DNA of 6,354 nucleotides from contig JACZXC010000180.1 of assembly GCA_022571825.1 (NCBI GenBank), positions 1 through 6,354 of the forward strand, read 5' to 3'. Numbering within the stretch: position 1 is the first letter of the stretch; the number at the start of each line of letters is the position of its first letter. Source of the DNA: Myxococcales bacterium (lineage in GTDB: Bacteria > Myxococcota_A > UBA9160 > SMWR01). The position numbers and the translations under genes were made by a program. Shown here piece after piece: positions 1-6,085 of the stretch. The notes beneath the pieces were generated by a model. The model had not been told where the DNA came from. It did no database searches and worked only from the letters and a program-made list of their open reading frames with translations.

Positions 1-3000
1 CGCTCGCGCGCGCCGAGGAGCGAACGCAGCGACTGGAATCCATCGGCCGCTGCCAGGCCACGCGCCACTAGATCCCAGAGCCCTTCTTCGACCTGAATCG
101 GAAGCCGTCCCGTGGCGGCGACGAGCTCGGAATGAAAGAGCGCACCGCGCTGTTTCAGACACTCGAGCAGATCCCGAGCGGGACCCTCGCCCGGAAGCGA
201 CGGGTGCGTGTCGCCGCGAGTGGCGGACAGCAGCCAGGGCAATTCTTCACGCAGGGCCAGGGTGATGGGCGTGGCCCGAGATGGTACCGCGCCCCCGCGA
301 CCCGCCTCGGCACCACCATTGGCGGGTGGTCGAATGCCGAGCCGCCCCCAGACCACTTCGCCCGAGAGGCACGCGTCGTCGAGCCAGCCAGCGCGGTAGG
401 ACTCGACCCGCGCCGGCAATACCGCTTCTTCCCAGGCGCCGGCCGCGAGATCGAAGCCCTGGAGCTGCTCCACCACCGCCAGGGTGCCCCGTCGCCCCTC
501 GCGCTTGGTTCCCGGCGCCACGTGCTGCCAGCGCAGCAGGAAGCGCATGAAGTCCTGGGCGCTGACCGGCTCGATCTCCTTGCGCAGCCGTTCCCGCGTC
601 TGCAGGTGAATGCGGGCCAGCAGCCGCCGCGCGCAGTACTCCTCGGTGCCCTCGGGCCGACGCTCCAGGTCGAAGCGCCCGCGGAGCAGAAACCCCTCGG
701 ACTCGAGGCGCGCCAGCCCCTGCTCGATCTGGCTCGGTCGCAGGCCGGTCGCGGCCACGAGCTCTTCCAGGGTCGATGGACCGAGGCCGTCGAGGTGCCC
801 GCGCACCACTTCGGTCGCCGCGCCGTCCGACGTGGGCGCGGGCCGCGCCGCCAGCGGCTCGGGGAGACACACGTCGGGATCAATCCGCGCGCCCGGGAAG
901 AGAATCTCGACGGCCTGGCGCTGCTCGGTGGCGAACCAGAACCGCCCGGTTCCGGTGGCTACCGTTGCCGTCCTCCCCTCCTCGAGCAGCCAATCGAACC
1001 ACTCAGCCCAGCCCTCGAGGGGCCGGCATACGACCAGACCCATCAGCGTGTCATGAAGCTCTTCGGGGTCTCGCGGTTCGGGCCGCGCCTCCTCGCGAAC
1101 CCGCGCGATTGCATCGGGGTCGAGGCGTCCCAGATCCCGAGCGTTTTCGGGCAGTCCCCGGCGGAGAGTCATGGCACGGGTGCGCCGCTCTTCGAGGGGC
1201 GCGTCGTCGAGGAAGGTAAATGGGCGTCCATTCAGGATTTCGTGGGCCAGGGGTGAGGGCTCGGTCGTCTCGCGCGTGTGGACGCGAATCCGGCCCCCCT
1301 CGATGGCGCGCAGCAGGGTCTCGAGTCCCTGTAGATCCATGGCCTCGGTGAAGCAATCCTCGAGGGTCTGGCGCACGATCGGGTGGTCGGGAATCTCGAT
1401 GGGCCCCGTGGCGTTGTCCTGACATGCGGCGAGGCCGGGGAAGATCGCGGCCATCAGATCGTCGGCTTCCATCCGCTGGAGCGGCGGCGGGTTCTTCTTG
1501 CCCCGCCGGAAGCGAAGCACCACCAGCGAGCGTCCCAGGTTCCAGCGCCACCGCGCCTGGAACATCGGCGCCTGCACCACGGCCTGGGCCAGGGTAGCGG
1601 CGAGGTCCCGCGAGGAGAGCATCTTCAGGAAGTCGGGAAGTGGAAAGCTGTGCTGGGGGCCCAGGGAGAGCACCAGTGCGTCGTCGTTGGCGGCCGCCTG
1701 GAGCTCGAAGTCGAAGGTCCGACAGATGCGCTTGCGCGCGGCGAGTCCCAGTCCGCGATTGATTCGACCCCCGAAGGGCGCGTGCATCACGAGCTGCATC
1801 CCGCCGGTCTCGTCGAAGAAGCGCTCGAGCACGATATCGTCCTGGGTGGGGATGATGCCGAGGGCCTCCTGGCAGGCGGCCAGGTAGCGCACGACCTGCT
1901 CGGCACCGGCGGCGTCCAGGAACGCTTCGCTCCGGAGCCAGTCGACGGCGCCGGCCCGATCGTCGGCGGCGAGCCGAGCGCCGACAACAGCGCGCAGGTC
2001 CGAGACCTCGGCCGACAGCTCCTCGGTGCGCGCCGGCGCTTCGCCGAGCCAGAAGGGAATCGTGGGGGGAAGGCCTTCGGCACTCACCACGCGAACCACG
2101 CCGGCCTCTACCCGCCGGATCCGCCAAGAGGTACTTCCCAGCAGGAAGATATCGCCGGCCATGCTTTCGATGGCCCAGTCCTCGTTCACGGTGCCGACGA
2201 AAGTGTCGTCGGGATCGGCGACCACGCGGTAGTCCGCGGTCTCGGGAATGGCGCCGCCCGACGTCAGCGCCGCCAGCCGCGCACCGCGTCGCGCGCGCAG
2301 CACGCCGTGGATGCGATCCCGGTGGAGATAGGCAGCGCGCTTGCCGCGCCCGGTCTGGATGCCCTCGGAGACCATCTCGACCACGGCATCGAAGTCCTCC
2401 CGCGAGAGATCCGCATAGGGGGCAGCCCGCCGCACCAGCGCAAACAGATCGTCTTCCTTCCAGTCGTCGGACCCGCAGGCGGCGACGATCTGCTGGGCCA
2501 GGATGTCGAGGGGAGCCACCGGCGGCCGTACCCGGTCGAGGGTTCCGCGCTGCACCGCGCGCATCAGGGCCGCACACTCGACCAGCTCGTCGCGTGTGGT
2601 GGGATAGAGTCGCCCCTTCGGCGTGCCCGTTCGCGTATGGCCCGAACGCCCCACCCGCTGCAGGAACGTGGTAATGCTGCGCGGTGAGCCGATCTGACAC
2701 ACCAGCTCCACGGGACCGATGTCGATCCCCAGCTCGAGTGAAGCCGTAGCCACCAGCACCCTGAGGTCGCCAGCGCGAAGGCGCGCCTCCACCCGCAGGC
2801 GCCGCTCCTTCGAGAGGCTCCCGTGGTGGGCGTTGACCTTGTCTTCGCCGACCCGCTCTCCCAGGAGATGGGCAATGCGCTCGGTGAGGCGGCGCGTGTT
2901 GCAGAACACGAGCGTCGTGTGGTGAACCGCCACGTGGGTTGCAATCGAGTCAAGTATCTCGCCCCACTGCTCGGCCGAGGTCACGGCCTCGAGCTCGCTG

Positions 3001-3758
3001 CCGGGCACCTCGACGGCCAGATCGAGGGCGCGACGATGCCCCACGTCGACGATCCGACACGCGGGCTCTCCATCGGGCAGCGAACGCGCGGGGCCCGCGC
3101 CGACCAGGAGCCGTGCGATCGTCGCGATCGGTCGCTGGGTCGCCGACAACCCGATGCGCGCGGGGCGCTTCTCGCACAACGCCTCGAGCCGCTCGAGGGT
3201 CAGCGTGAGATGGGAGCCGCGCTTGTCGCGCGCCACTGCGTGAATCTCGTCGACGATCACGGTGTTCACGCCGCGCAGACGCTCGCGAGTGCGCTCGGCG
3301 GTAACCATCAGGTAGAGGGACTCGGGCGTCGTGATCAGGAAATGCGGGGGCCGGCGGATCATCGCCGCCCGCTCCGAGGCGGGCGTGTCGCCACTGCGCA
3401 CCCAAGCCCGGATATCCGGCGCCGGCACGCCCAGCTCGAAGGCAACATCCCGAATCTCGGCGAGGGGCGTCTGCAGGTTCTGGTGGATATCGACGCCCAG
3501 CGCCTTGAGCGGTGAGACGTAGACGACGTCGACCGCATCCTCCAGGAAGCCCTGGAGCTCGAAGCGCCGGTAGAGCCGGTCGATCAAGACGAGGAAGGCC
3601 GAAAGCGTCTTGCCCGATCCCGTCGGGGCGGCGATCAGGGTGTCGTGCCCGGCGGCGATGTTCGGCCAGCCCTGGGCTTGGGGTTCCGTCGGTCCGAGCG
3701 GAAACCGCCGTTCGAACCAGGTTCGGACGGCGGGGTGGAAGCCTTCGAGAGCGTCCAT
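1..3758 (-). CDS. lhr: Long-form Lhr ATP-dependent 3'-5' helicase (C-terminus cut by window edge)
   Basis: Superfamily 2 DNA/RNA-DNA helicase of the Lhr family (COG1201), a cytoplasmic ATP-driven 3'-to-5' translocase linked to DNA repair. The frame is open for 1252 codons and leaves the window without a stop. Visible motifs: Q-like PTEPQAQ (23-29), Walker A APTGSGKT (44-51), YVSPLKAL (80-87), TTPESL (143-148), DEIH (170-173), SAT (205-207), FCNTRR (285-290), HHGSLSKERR (311-320), VATASLELGIDI (337-348) and QRVGRSGH (367-374). A winged-helix region and the NEDWAIES element (525-532) follow, then a DEAD/H-associated domain (about 590-790) with HAPFGGRINRGLG (659-671). The C-terminal extension (about 800 onward) contains winged-helix-like segments and RWQHVAPG (1077-1084). 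Short Lhr-core proteins are about 850-900 residues and long ones about 1500, so this is the long form with perhaps 250 residues missing. The ATG is the first possible start: TAG lies six codons upstream in frame with no other start between. The ribosome site is weak. It is transcribed divergently from the B12-regulated gene. Confidence 0.95.
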   Translation of the reverse strand, partial: MDALEGFHPAVRTWFERRFPLGPTEPQAQGWPNIAAGHDTLIAAPTGSGKTLSAFLVLIDRLYRRFELQGFLEDAVDVVYVSPLKALGVDIHQNLQTPLAEIRDVAFELGVPAPDIRAWVRSGDTPASERAAMIRRPPHFLITTPESLYLMVTAERTRERLRGVNTVIVDEIHAVARDKRGSHLTLTLERLEALCEKRPARIGLSATQRPIATIARLLVGAGPARSLPDGEPACRIVDVGHRRALDLAVEVPGSELEAVTSAEQWGEILDSIATHVAVHHTTLVFCNTRRLTERIAHLLGERVGEDKVNAHHGSLSKERRLRVEARLRAGDLRVLVATASLELGIDIGPVELVCQIGSPRSITTFLQRVGRSGHTRTGTPKGRLYPTTRDELVECAALMRAVQRGTLDRVRPPVAPLDILAQQIVAACGSDDWKEDDLFALVRRAAPYADLSREDFDAVVEMVSEGIQTGRGKRAAYLHRDRIHGVLRARRGARLAALTSGGAIPETADYRVVADPDDTFVGTVNEDWAIESMAGDIFLLGSTSWRIRRVEAGVVRVVSAEGLPPTIPFWLGEAPARTEELSAEVSDLRAVVGARLAADDRAGAVDWLRSEAFLDAAGAEQVVRYLAACQEALGIIPTQDDIVLERFFDETGGMQLVMHAPFGGRINRGLGLAARKRICRTFDFELQAAANDDALVLSLGPQHSFPLPDFLKMLSSRDLAATLAQAVVQAPMFQARWRWNLGRSLVVLRFRRGKKNPPPLQRMEADDLMAAIFPGLAACQDNATGPIEIPDHPIVRQTLEDCFTEAMDLQGLETLLRAIEGGRIRVHTRETTEPSPLAHEILNGRPFTFLDDAPLEERRTRAMTLRRGLPENARDLGRLDPDAIARVREEARPEPRDPEELHDTLMGLVVCRPLEGWAEWFDWLLEEGRTATVATGTGRFWFATEQRQAVEILFPGARIDPDVCLPEPLAARPAPTSDGAATEVVRGHLDGLGPSTLEELVAATGLRPSQIEQGLARLESEGFLLRGRFDLERRPEGTEEYCARRLLARIHLQTRERLRKEIEPVSAQDFMRFLLRWQHVAPGTKREGRRGTLAVVEQLQGFDLAAGAWEEAVLPARVESYRAGWLDDACLSGEVVWGRLGIRPPANGGAEAGRGGAVPSRATPITLALREELPWLLSATRGDTHPSLPGEGPARDLLECLKQRGALFHSELVAATGRLPIQVEEGLWDLVARGLAAADGFQSLRSLLGARE

Positions 3759-3797
3759 GGCCGAAGCGAGAACCTAGCAGAGGCCCCGGGACAGATG

Positions 3798-3940
3798 CGG
3801 TCACACCCTCGGCGGGCGCTAGCATGCAGGGGAAGGCCGCGCGGTGCGCCCGCAAGCCCGACGGGCGGGCAGCGAGGCGAAGGGCAGGCCCCTGCACCGG
3901 GCCGAGTCGGACCAGGAAGGCGAACGGAGTCCGGAGACCG
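3798..3940 (+). promoter_or_regulatory. Cobalamin (B12) riboswitch aptamer
   Basis: The conserved blocks of the cobalamin riboswitch occur in the right order. Closing helix: CGGTC (3798-3802) pairs perfectly with GACCG (3936-3940). P3-like arm: CCCT (3806-3809) with AGGG (3828-3831), followed by the GGAA block. Core: GGTGCGCCCGCAA (3843-3855), containing the hallmark CCCGCAA. Long-range helix: CGGTGC (3842-3847) with GCACCG (3894-3899). A small hairpin, GCCC/GGGC, sits at 3856-3866. Then GGAAGGCG (3915-3922) leads into the B12 box AGTCCGGAGACCG (3928-3940). The arm between GGAAGGC and the B12 box is almost absent, so this is a compact version. The downstream gene encodes a cobalamin-binding protein, which independently supports the call. 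No terminator fits between aptamer and start codon, so control is probably translational, with cobalamin repressing. I assigned the pairings by eye and ran no covariance search. Confidence 0.87.
3933..3936 (+). promoter_or_regulatory. Ribosome binding site inside the B12 box
   Basis: GGAG lies six bases before the GTG at 3943 and is the only good Shine-Dalgarno sequence near the family-typical N-terminus, so it decides the start. It is also the central part of the riboswitch B12 box, and its last G opens the 3' strand of the closing helix. Ligand-stabilised folding should hide it from the ribosome. That consequence is inferred. Confidence 0.65.
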
Positions 3941-3942
3941 AC

Positions 3943-4857
3943 GTGGAACGCATCGTCTCGTTGTTGCCGAGCACCACCGAGATCGCCTGTGCCCTGGGTT
4001 TCGAAGATGCCCTGGTCGGGCGATCCCACGAGTGCGACTTCCCGCCCGGGGTGGCTCGGCTTCCGGTTCTCACCGAACCCAAGCTCGATGCGAGCCGCCC
4101 GAGCACCGAGATCGATCGGCAGGTGAAGGCCCTGGTGCGCGACGGACTCTCGGTCTATCGCGTCGATGCGGATCGCCTGCGCGAGCTCGATCCCGCGGTG
4201 ATCCTGACCCAGGATCAGTGCGACGTGTGCGCGGTCAGCCTCTCCGATGTCGAGGAGGCCCTGGGCGAGTGGATGGGATCGCGCCCACGAGTTCTCTCGT
4301 TGAAGCCGGCCACCCTGGGCGACGTCTGGCGCGATATCCAACGAGTCGCCGAAGTCCTGGGTCACCCTGAACGCGGGAAATTGCTGACCGTCGACCTCAC
4401 CGATCGCATCTCCGAGACGGCGGAGCGCGCACTTCGCATTGCCGAGCGACCCCGGGTCGCCTGCGTCGAGTGGATCGATCCGTTGATGGTGGCCGGAAAC
4501 TGGATGCCCGAGCTGGTGTCACTTGCCGGCGGACGCAATCTGTTCGGCGAGTCGGGAACTCACTCGCCGTGGATCCACTGGGAGGCCCTGCGCGCAGCCG
4601 ACCCGGACGTCATCGCCGTCCTGCCCTGCGGCTTCGACCTGGCGCGCACCCGTTCCGAAATCGAACCGCTGACGGCGCAACCGGGCTGGAATCAGCTGCG
4701 CGCAGTCCGGAATCGCCGCGTTCTTCTGACCGACGGCAATCAGTACTTCAACCGTCCGGGGCCGCGGCTCGTCGAGTCCCTCGAAATCCTGACGGAGATC
4801 CTGCATCCCGACGAGTTCCCCGCCCAGCACCGCGACACCGCCTGGCAGCCGCTCTGA
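3943..4857 (+). CDS. BtuF-like cobalamin-binding protein, no signal peptide
   Basis: Periplasmic-binding-protein-fold protein of the BtuF/FecB group (COG0614), 304 residues, matching the subfamily usually annotated as cobalamin-binding protein. Family blocks: SLLPSTTEI (6-14), SHECD (28-32), the cysteine pair in QDQCDVCAV (90-98; C93, C96), EWIDPLMVAGNWMPE (176-190), PCGFD (228-232) and DGNQYFNRPGPRLVE (264-278). The frame stays open upstream to a GTG at 3844, but that extension lies inside the riboswitch and lacks family character. GTG 3943 has a good ribosome site and gives the expected N-terminus. Classical BtuF carries a signal peptide and delivers B12 to BtuCD. Here neither start gives a hydrophobic leader or lipobox, so the protein is probably cytoplasmic or exported otherwise, and its exact role (carrier, sensor, salvage) is unknown. 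No permease or ATPase gene lies alongside. The B12 riboswitch upstream makes a cobalamin-related role likely. Confidence 0.9.
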   Translation: MERIVSLLPSTTEIACALGFEDALVGRSHECDFPPGVARLPVLTEPKLDASRPSTEIDRQVKALVRDGLSVYRVDADRLRELDPAVILTQDQCDVCAVSLSDVEEALGEWMGSRPRVLSLKPATLGDVWRDIQRVAEVLGHPERGKLLTVDLTDRISETAERALRIAERPRVACVEWIDPLMVAGNWMPELVSLAGGRNLFGESGTHSPWIHWEALRAADPDVIAVLPCGFDLARTRSEIEPLTAQPGWNQLRAVRNRRVLLTDGNQYFNRPGPRLVESLEILTEILHPDEFPAQHRDTAWQPL

Positions 4858-4860
4858 CCT

Positions 4861-4919
4861 TGGGGGCGATCCTCGCACGTCGACTTCCGAAGCCACGTTC
4901 CCGGCCGGATCATCCCCCA
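4861..4919. terminator. Possible bidirectional terminator between convergent genes
   Basis: TGGGGGCGATCC (4861-4872) is nearly the inverse of GGATCATCCCCCA (4907-4919): six plus five pairs with a small mismatch, and a 34-nt loop. It fills the 73-nt gap between the stops of the cobalamin-binding gene and the peptidase gene. There is no T-run on either strand and the loop is long, so it may be only a weak stabilising stem. Confidence 0.28.
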
Positions 4920-4930
4920 GCTCGCCCAGT

Positions 4931-5773
4931 TCAGTCGCGGGGACCGAGTTCTTCCAGGAAGCGGGTTTCGAGGCTGGAGAGATCGGAGCGGTAGACCCGC
5001 GAGAGGGAGCGCCCCAGGTTTCGGCTTCGAATCAGGTCGTGGCAGAACTCGCGGAGCTTGCGGTCCCCGTGGCGCCGAGCCAGGAATTCGACCATCCCGT
5101 AGGACTGCAGGTAGGCCAGGCGTGCGGCATCGGGACCCAGGTGCCCGAAGCTCGGCGTACTCAACGTCGCCAGTGAAACCAGTCGGCCATTTTCGCGCGC
5201 CCGCTCGAGCAGCCGGAGCTCGTGGATCGACAGATGGCGCTTTCCGACCATGCGCGCCTCGAACCACTCGGCCAGGCCCTCGTTCAACCAGGCCGGGAAG
5301 ATGAGCGACGGCGCCGCCGCGTCCAGGGCCGCGTGCACCAGCTCGTGGTTGAGCACGCGAACCAGACCCGTATGAATCTGGGTATCTCCCCGCACGCGAA
5401 TCACGCGCGCGTAGAAACCTGCGGCGGCGAAGCGGAATCGCCGGGAGAACTCGCGGTCGAAGATGTCCGGGTCGTAGACGATGACCTCGATCTTCCGCTT
5501 CGGTCGGAAGCCCAGAATGCGGTCGAGGAACTCGTAGGCGTCCTCCAGAACCTCGAGGACGCCCTGTTCGAAGCGGCGCGACCCGCGAAAGCCTCCGGTC
5601 GCGTCGATGTCGACGTCCTGATACAGAACGAAGTGGGCCGAAGTCCGCCGATCGAAGTTTCCGTCGGCGCCGCGATCCGCAGCGTTCGCAGCATTGGCGG
5701 CCACCGCCGCAGAGACCGCCAGGGCGATCCGAACCACGCCTCGACCCCAACCGATAGCGAAGCCTCTATCCAA
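4931..5773 (-). CDS. Exported MA-like (gluzincin) zinc metallopeptidase
   Basis: Predicted secreted or periplasmic zinc peptidase resembling the peptidase MA-like families (such as PF13485). From the TTG at 5773 it has 280 residues. A signal peptide is visible: arginine-containing start, hydrophobic stretch at about 13-26, and ANA|AD cleavage after about residue 31. Zinc site: HELVH (143-147) with catalytic Glu144, and NEGLAEWFE (164-172) whose Glu165 is the expected third ligand, about 20 residues on. The preceding segment with IEVIVYDPDIFDREF and the GFYARVIRVRG strand is typical of the family. Substrate unknown. Start choice: TTG 5773 has GGAG six bases upstream. The longest frame begins at TTG 5806 (291 residues) but has a poor ribosome site and would translate the direct-repeat array. 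GTG 5737 would give a textbook short signal peptide and cannot be excluded. Convergent with the cobalamin-binding gene and separated from the permease gene by about 310 nt, so probably its own unit. Confidence 0.85.
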   Translation of the reverse strand: MDRGFAIGWGRGVVRIALAVSAAVAANAANAADRGADGNFDRRTSAHFVLYQDVDIDATGGFRGSRRFEQGVLEVLEDAYEFLDRILGFRPKRKIEVIVYDPDIFDREFSRRFRFAAAGFYARVIRVRGDTQIHTGLVRVLNHELVHAALDAAAPSLIFPAWLNEGLAEWFEARMVGKRHLSIHELRLLERARENGRLVSLATLSTPSFGHLGPDAARLAYLQSYGMVEFLARRHGDRKLREFCHDLIRSRNLGRSLSRVYRSDLSSLETRFLEELGPRD

Positions 5774-5775
5774 CC

Positions 5776-5804
5776 CAATCTCCGCCCAATTTCTGAGCAA
5801 TTTC
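5776..5804 (-). repeat. Three 7-bp direct repeats at 11-bp spacing, operator candidate
   Basis: On the minus strand GAAATTG (5804-5798), GAAATTG (5793-5787) and GAGATTG (5782-5776) occur with exactly 4 bp between copies, an 11-bp period or about one helical turn. Seven conserved bases plus a four-base spacer is the layout of OmpR/PhoB-type response-regulator sites. The array is AT-rich against its surroundings, lies just upstream of the preferred peptidase start and overlaps its ribosome site. The binding protein is unknown; the regulatory role is inferred from geometry and position. Confidence 0.45.
5780..5783 (-). promoter_or_regulatory. Ribosome binding site supporting TTG start of the peptidase
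   Basis: GGAG on the minus strand sits six bases before the TTG at 5773. It is the best-spaced Shine-Dalgarno among the three candidate starts (5806, 5773, 5737) and is the reason 5773 was chosen. It overlaps the last copy of the direct-repeat array. Confidence 0.4.
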
Positions 5805-5817
5805 AATAGCTTTCGGA

Positions 5818-5846
5818 ATTAGCCCACGCCTCAATGATCGTCACAA
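5818..5846 (-). promoter_or_regulatory. Possible sigma-70-like promoter for the peptidase gene
   Basis: Minus strand: TTGTGA (5846-5841, 4/6 to consensus), a 17-bp spacer, then GCTAAT (5823-5818, 4/6). Transcription would begin near 5810, leaving a leader of about 35 nt to TTG 5773 that contains the 11-bp repeats. The -10 lacks the usual A at its second position, so this is tentative. Confidence 0.25.
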
Positions 5847-5886
5847 CGGCAGATCCAGTGTTCGCGCACATGCGAGGAGACTAGCC

Positions 5887-5909
5887 CTAGCAGGCTGCAG
5901 AAAAACCCC
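5887..5909. mobile_element. Insertion-sequence-end-like motif (solo remnant?)
   Basis: CTAGCAGGCTGCAGAAAAAC (5887-5906), continuing into CCC, resembles from memory the terminal inverted repeats of IS1182-like elements (CAGGCTGCTGAAAAA type), with one internal base missing or changed. No inverted partner and no transposase are present in the window, so at most this is a remnant or a dispersed repeat. It overlaps the T-run of the terminator candidate. Confidence 0.22.
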
Positions 5910-5933
5910 GTGCGCGGCGTGCGGTTCCGCGCA
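5901..5933 (-). terminator. Hairpin plus T-run downstream of the metal permease gene
   Basis: Read on the minus strand, TGCGCGG (5933-5927) pairs perfectly with CCGCGCA (5917-5911) across a 9-nt loop. CGGGG and then five T (5905-5901) follow. The five bases between stem and T-run make it less than ideal. It lies about 150 nt past the permease stop and upstream of the peptidase promoter candidate, so it would insulate the peptidase gene from permease transcripts. Confidence 0.4.
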
Positions 5934-6085
5934 TCTCTCCACCCCCCATCCAGCGTGTACCTCGCTACTTCTCGCGTTTTCGACCGGGCGGCGGGTCCAT
6001 CAGCGGCGGTCCATCGATCGCAGTCGTCCGTAGGCCAGGTGTCGACGTGAAGCCAAGCAACGGACTGCGGCTGCGAAAACATTCC

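Larger units (their letters stand above)
5847..6085. other. Intergenic region between metal permease and peptidase genes
   Basis: No convincing gene here. It holds the hairpin/T-run and the insertion-sequence-end-like motif listed separately, plus a minor near-direct repeat in which GTCCATC occurs twice (about 5995-6001 and 6008-6014). The rest shows no recognisable structure. An 83-codon minus-strand frame beginning just after the permease stop has no recognisable domain and runs through the hairpin, so I do not treat it as a gene. Confidence 0.6.

Noticed and set aside
132..1256. Long plus-strand frame (374 codons) antisense to lhr
   Set aside because: Low-complexity Pro/Arg/Gly-rich translation without domains. 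It lies opposite a clear helicase frame and is the usual by-product of GC-rich third positions.
1383..2687. Long plus-strand frame (434 codons) antisense to lhr
   Set aside because: Shadow of the lhr coding sequence: no motif and no ribosome site of note, while the opposite strand carries conserved Lhr motifs throughout.
1051..2700. 549-codon minus-strand frame inside lhr
   Set aside because: Out of frame with the helicase, Arg-rich and without motifs. The true frame, continuous from 3758 to the left edge, covers it.
3844..3942. Upstream GTG extension of the cobalamin-binding protein (33 extra residues)
   Set aside because: The extension is hydrophilic, lies within the riboswitch aptamer and lacks family similarity. 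GTG 3943 has a good ribosome site and the expected N-terminus.
2950..4365. 471-codon minus-strand frame spanning lhr, the riboswitch and the cobalamin-binding gene
   Set aside because: It crosses two well-supported genes and the aptamer in shifted or antisense frames and shows no family resemblance.
5831..6082. 83-codon minus-strand frame starting right after the permease stop with GAGGA before ATG
   Set aside because: Tempting as a coupled small gene, but no recognisable domain, it reads through the hairpin/T-run and the IS-end-like motif, and its composition looks non-coding.
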